64,000 nucleotides of DNA from Mactra quadrangularis. Its lineage: Eukaryota; Mollusca; Bivalvia; Venerida; Mactridae. This document shows, in pieces, positions 58,998 to 64,000 of the stretch (position 1 is the first letter of the stretch; each line of letters starts with the position of its first letter). A model generated the notes under the pieces. It was not told the origin of the DNA, searched no databases, and saw nothing but the letters and a program-made list of their open reading frames with translations. The translations under genes and the position numbers were made by a program. The stretch spans positions 22,290,938 through 22,354,937 of the forward strand of contig CM046295.1 of NCBI GenBank assembly GCA_025267735.1. The letters run 5' to 3'.

Positions 58998-60336
58998 TAA
59001 GATTTGAGGCCGGTATTCCATCTATACGGGAACGTATAGCGTGAACGTAAAGCGCATACGTGAAAAATCAAACAAACACTTGTCTATTATATGGTTTAAA
59101 AGGTTCACCCAACATCAATTAATTTCAGTTGCAAAACAATGTTAATTTACGTGTACATGAATGAAGCATTTGCAAGCATACTTACGATAATTATGGGTTT
59201 TTTTTGTTTTTTTTTACAAAATTCATGACTCTCTCAACATTTCATATTTGAAAGGTACAGCTAACATAAATTAAGTATCACGTTAACCGGGTGAATGAAA
59301 TAGGCCGGTATTCCATTCATACGGGAAATTGTAGCGTAAACATAAAACGCAAATGTGAAACATCTAATAAACGATTTTCTGTTGTATGCATTCCATTTAT
59401 GCGTGAGCGCGGCGTGAGCGTGAAACGCAATTTTTTGACATGTGACCATGTAGCGTGAGCGTGAAACCGATCGCTACATGAAGTGATTTTTCACGTTCAC
59501 GCACGGCCTTCATGGACGAGAAGCTACCAAAGGTCCTCCGTCAATGCAAGATGCAACAGAAAAATTTATTGAATCAATTAGAAATTGCCCTTTTCTGTTA
59601 AAACAGTCCCTAAAGGACTTAAGGACACGGACATCAAAGACCGGGCGTTGCAGGTAATTGCTGACTCTCAACATTCTTGGCTTTAAGTTAAAAGGTACAC
59701 CTAACATAAATTGATGTCAGTCGCAAAACAATGTTATTATACCCCCGCTTCGAAGAAGAGGGGGGTATACTGTTTTACCCTTGTCCGTGCGTGCGTGCGT
59801 CCGTCCGTTACAAAATTTCCGTCGCAGTTTACTCAGCAACTATAACATGCAGCAGCCTAATACTTTGCATATTGCTTCATCCCATAGCCCCATGTGGTGT
59901 AAAGCGATTTCATGCTCCTTGCTCATCTACTTCCTGTTTGTAGTCATATTTCTCACAGCGGGGGTATCACCAGTGAGCATTAGCTCACAGATTTACTTGT
60001 TGTAAGTGTGTGTAGTTTTTGCTAGCATTCTTATGACTACTATGTTGTAATTACACAATTCAACTATTAAATTATCATGCTATAACGGATGACTAGACAT
60101 ACATTAAAGTACCCATTGGTTTCACGCTAACCGTATGAATGGAATGGTGTGAGCGTGAAAATTAACGCCTCGCGTTCAAGTTTCACGCTCACGCTAAACG
60201 TTCACGTCGCGCTCCCGTATGAATGGATTACCGGCCATAGTGCGGGCGTAAAAACTCACGTCTCACGTTCAAGTTTCACGCTCACGCAAACGTTCACTTC
60301 GCGCTCCCGTATGAATGGAATACCGATCTAATCTTA
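58998..60336. mobile_element. Compound inverted-repeat element ('cgtgagcgtgaaacg' family)
   Basis: The outer ends are inverted: ggccggtattccatctatac (59008) and gtatgaatggaataccgatc (60309-60328). Inner copies of the same ends lie at 59302-59327 and 60206-60232, and partial ones at 59388 and 60131. Many 'cacgctcacg'/'cgtgagcgtg' words lie between. It reads as nested, multi-end non-autonomous DNA elements. 'ctaacataaattgatgtcag' type text also recurs (59108, 59260, 59700). Confidence 0.75.
59739..59990. mobile_element. Inner MITE-like element with 'atacccccgct' ends
   Basis: Inverted ends atacccccgct (59739-59749) and agcgggggtat (59957-59967), followed by 'gagcattagctcaca', with a gtgcgtgcgtccgtccgt run after the left end. 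It sits inside the 'cgtgagcgtg' element, so it is the younger insertion. Two overlapping open frames through it (59731-60005) are not supported as genes. Confidence 0.65.
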
Positions 60337-61480
60337 CTATATTACTAAGAGAAAAATGAGTTAGATTGTGTGCAGTATAGGAACTTACGAGTTATGACTT
60401 AAACACTAAATCATCTATACCGATACCAACGTTGTATGCTTATTTCATATAATCACCCTTTTTACATTTGCATTTTAATTTGCACTTAAATTGTTATTAT
60501 CATAACACTGCTTTACTGCTCTTATGATGTTTTGGTACAAAGCATTCAGGGCTCTCCTTGCAGGGTGCCTGAGCAACTAATCATGAAATATTTAAACATA
60601 TGTATAAAGTTTTAAAATACTTTTTTCACAAGTAATTCTACATAGACACCATGCACCGCAACCATGAGTATTTTTTCGGTGAGTAAATAACGATCTATAA
60701 TGATCCTGCTCAACATTTGAAGAAGAAGATGTAGGAGTGGACGTTTTGGTTAAAGTGTGTGAACAGGGAATCGAAACGTCGATCTTGAGTTCAATCCCCG
60801 TCAAACACAATAAATTAATTACAAAATGACCACGTTACTTTTCAAAACCATAAACAAGTTTTGCCTCAAGACATTTTAAGAAACATGAAAGTAGCAAAGT
60901 TTATTTTTCAATCTTAAATACAGAACAAAAAAGTGACAAAATATGCGTTGGTAATAAATACAAAATAATAGTATATAATGTACTCACAGATTCAAAAAAT
61001 GTAATAAAAAATTTGAATACTCTAAAACGCATTTGGGAAAGAGATTCTTTATAATAAACGTATTCTTAATATTAAATCATTGATCGTTTCTATATGAAAA
61101 CCAAATGGTACACATAACATCTTTGAATAAGAGTACACACTTTGACAAATAATATATAAATCCCATAGTTAAGACAAAGGCTACGTTACATGATTCGAAA
61201 TTGCAAGAACATATCGTATATAAAATATAAATTAATTCCGCCTTTCGAAAATTGATCAATTACATTAAAGCCAACTATAAATGTTACACTTAATGATAAA
61301 CTTGTTTTGGGTAGATCAATTTTGTCAAACAGACAAATTAAAAGGACATTTATTTTTAATATTGAATTCATTTTTTATGATAATGACTTTAGAAACCTTA
61401 ATTGCGAATATTTAAATAATATCTATAATATTAATGAGCCAATAAAAATATCAAATAAGAATAATATAAAATTTACACAT

Positions 61481-61695
61481 ACCTTTATTTGTTGAAATAA
61501 TTATGTTGTTAATATGATTTTTAGTTTTGATTGCAGTATTAATCAATTAAATTCATAATTTTTTCGAAATTTATCTCAGAAAATGTTTTTATAAAACATC
61601 TGCGCATTACTTAGTCCAGTGGCATAACTTATCTTTTTACGGTTTTGTATACAACATACGGGTTGTTTTATCGCCTAGCAATAGGTCACGTGATA
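61481..61695 (-). promoter_or_regulatory. Promoter/first-exon-like block 9 (family II)
   Basis: Donor AAAG|GTATGTG at 61483/61482; CACGTG at 61687-61692 (gtcacgtgatatgaac). No coding exon follows on the minus side before 60 kb. Confidence 0.5.
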
Positions 61696-62008
61696 TGAAC
61701 CAGTCAGTGGCGGATATATCACAATGGGTATTTATTATCTACGCGAGTGTTAAAACGATGGTCATGTAGCCTATTGAAGTTCGATTCTTTGGTTTTTTTC
61801 CTTGGTAGATTCAATATACAACCATCTATGATGAAGTTAATAAGATTGATATATGAAATATACATCTACAGTGATACATTGTGCCATATATTTTGTTTCT
61901 AATGGTTTATTAAGTATGTATAACTTGTCAGACTCAATTTTAAACAGTTGCATTTTAACTGTGTTTTTACACTGAACTCTTTGTTGTCTTAGATTTTATA
62001 TATATGTA

Positions 62009-62580
62009 CGAGGGTTGTCCCAGAAAAAGTGGGACTTTTTAAATAACTTGCAAATGCGACGTCTGATTGATACAAAAATTACACAGTATGTATTTTCAAC
62101 ATTTAACACTGTTTTGCATACAAATTATATATTAAAACGATGTTTTGTACGTAATATTACATGAATACGCATGCGCGGTTGAGGTCGGCGGCGCACACCA
62201 TTTTTTGACTTGACCATCATTCGTATGAGTCATATATGGCTAGGTTTTTGCAAAAAAAACGGAATGAAAAATACATCTGCGTATAACGCATGAAACGGCG
62301 CGTAATTGTTGGTGTTTTTATGTATATAGTCAGGCAGAATTAACCTAAGTTTGATCTTGTTTGATGCAAGAATATATTTAAGTCAGTATTTACAGTCTAT
62401 TTTGGTCTCGGTATGTAAATCGCGCTTTATCGGAAGGTTTCACAAAATACACGCACTGAACAATTAATTTTGTTTTCATACGATCAACTATTTTTAAACT
62501 TTGCCATTGTATTGCGGACTTACTTGTTCCCCCAAAACTAATGCGTCCAAAATTAAAAGTACAATAACATGCCACTACGA
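62009..62580 (+). mobile_element. Possible mariner-like element, one end only
   Basis: After TA (62007-62008) comes cgagggttgtcccagaaaaa, a typical mariner-type tip, and then a higher-GC stretch (62160-62300). No inverted right end is found before the window end. The segment is absent from the sister copy near 57290, which supports insertion. Confidence 0.5.
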
Positions 62581-63410
62581 TATTGACATATAGTCACATA
62601 GGTTGTTATATCACGTGGATAGCCGTATACGTGTATACGGAAATTCACGAATTAATGTAAGTGAAGTGTGTAATTATTATAACTAGGTAAATCAAGCTCA
62701 GGTTAATATTGTCGCACTCATTTAGTATAACTTGAGACAAATATAACGATACCATTTTTATACACAGGTTAATCTAATTAATTGATTACACACTAATATT
62801 TAGGAGTGATATATTTTTACAAATTTAAAGTTTTATTAGTTAACACTTATTCTATACGCTCATCATTATATAGAGTTTATAATGCGCATAAACACTATTT
62901 AATATAAATGTTAAAATATCAAAGTGGTATTTTAAACCATTTAAACATGCTTTAGCTTATTCACCTTTTTAAGTGGGCTAGTCTATTGTTTAAAGTACAA
63001 AAACACGCATGACCTAGAATACGACCTGTAGTCGTCTGTATCACGTGCTTTATTGACATACATTTCACTGATAAGCAGGACTTAAATCGATACGTATGTC
63101 CAAGGTTCACGCGAGATAAGTACATGTTATTTCCACTTAAACGTTGTCTTGATGAAAAAACTTAACATTTAAACAAACGTTGATGCACAAACATAATAAT
63201 CACAAAACGCCAAGAGCGCCAAAATGCAAATACTCAATAACTTTATTGAGACAAGAGCACCTAAAGTAAAATTAACGAAATCAAGATTACAGGAGTGTAA
63301 AAAATGACGTGTCATGACGTTCTTGAAAAGAAAAGATTTACATAAAGACCTTAAAAATTTCTCAAATTCTTGTTACTATCGTGCAACCAAAGAGATATGT
63401 AAATTGACCG

Positions 63411-64000
63411 ACTGTAGAAGGGTCAATCACTAAGACAATAGAACGCTGTAGAATAACTAACTTTGATAAAAATTATTTTGAACTTACATTATCGTCTTTC
63501 AAATAACATAGAAAAACTAACACTGTTAGTAATTTTTAACCTAATCGTATAAATTTAAGCTAATAAGAAACTACTGGTTGAGGAATACCTTGTGACAAAA
63601 GATATCTTAAACTGCAGATTGTATTATTGACTTAAAGCAGGCTATCAGTAAAAAAACTTGCAAAGTGAGCGTTATTTTTTTCTGTTATGTTAAGTTTATC
63701 GTTAGTAAAATCTTGAACATTTTACAGTCTCTTGAAAAATTAACAAGATATCTGTGATCGTAAATCATTGATAAAACATAATTATTTTTTACATACGTAG
63801 CTACTTTTTATTAAACAAAAAAATAATGATAAAGTGCGGTGTGTGAAATGTTGCAAAAGTAAAAAAAAAAATTTATACGCGATAATTTCTTATTTATGTT
63901 CTATAATTTAACATTCATGTGGTAAAAAATAAATAATACCAGTCATATGTGGTATATAATATATACTTGCTCAAATTTACATTGTACAATAGTTGGTTTC
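63411..64000. other. Window end, nothing recognised
   Basis: AT-rich sequence with homopolymer A/T runs; no gene or defined repeat. Confidence 0.4.

Larger units (their letters stand above)
60455..63410. repeat. Second copy of the second direct duplication
   Basis: Counterpart of 55556-57990. It contains block 9 and a ~1.06-kb private segment from about 61980 to 63060. Confidence 0.88.

Noticed and set aside
59731..60005. Two overlapping frames of 70 and 74 codons
   Set aside because: They run through a MITE with a gtgcgtgcgtccgtccgt tract; this is repeat-derived.

Overview
The window looks like nuclear DNA of a bivalve mollusc. It is AT-rich and gene-poor, and it is full of tRNA-derived SINEs whose 3' ends carry a 'cggcgttaaaccc' type motif, small DNA transposons and local tandem repeats. 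The only convincing genes are three closely related, intronless reading frames on the minus strand. I see no operons, bacterial signals, rRNA, CRISPR array or viral gene. The bivalve assignment rests on the gene family (RING-less B-box / coiled-coil / NHL-like proteins, hugely expanded in bivalves) and on the style of the SINEs; it is an inference, not a species call.

Layout. (1) 1-10.6 kb and 40.72-51.7 kb are two direct copies of one ~11 kb block. Each carries a TRIM-like gene (A, 6703-8553; C, 47502-49349), its 3' tandem repeat, a 'cacta/cgttataatacg' minisatellite and several SINEs. The left copy runs off the window edge. Insertions present in only one copy leave readable empty sites in the other. 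(2) 10.6-28.4 kb is a decayed array of upstream-region units. Each unit holds a minus-strand block with a TATA-like box, usually a CACGTG site, and about 110-160 bp further on a conserved splice donor; about 0.6 kb upstream of the block lies a GAACGTTC motif. Transposons (pogo-like, hAT, fold-back) and a 180-bp satellite interrupt the array. (3) 28.86-30.72 kb holds gene B, a more diverged paralogue. (4) 31-40.7 kb has no gene; it holds a mariner-like MITE, a fold-back element, one more promoter/exon-like block and SINE debris. (5) 51.7-64 kb has no gene; it holds another direct duplication (55.56-58.0 kb and 60.46-63.4 kb), each copy with a promoter/exon-like block, separated by a compound inverted-repeat element.

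How it fits together. The locus appears to be a tandemly expanding, all-minus-strand cluster of B-box/NHL-like genes that has lost coding exons in many units while keeping promoter-like and donor-like blocks. Each intact gene has a 3' splice site 2 bases before the conserved ATG, so a non-coding first exon spliced to one coding exon is the likely structure. Between genes A and C the zinc-binding N terminus is well kept, while the propeller varies in the same loops blade after blade. In NHL proteins those loops form the ligand-binding face, which suggests a diversifying recognition family. Function (ubiquitin-related, RNA-binding or immune) cannot be settled from sequence alone.
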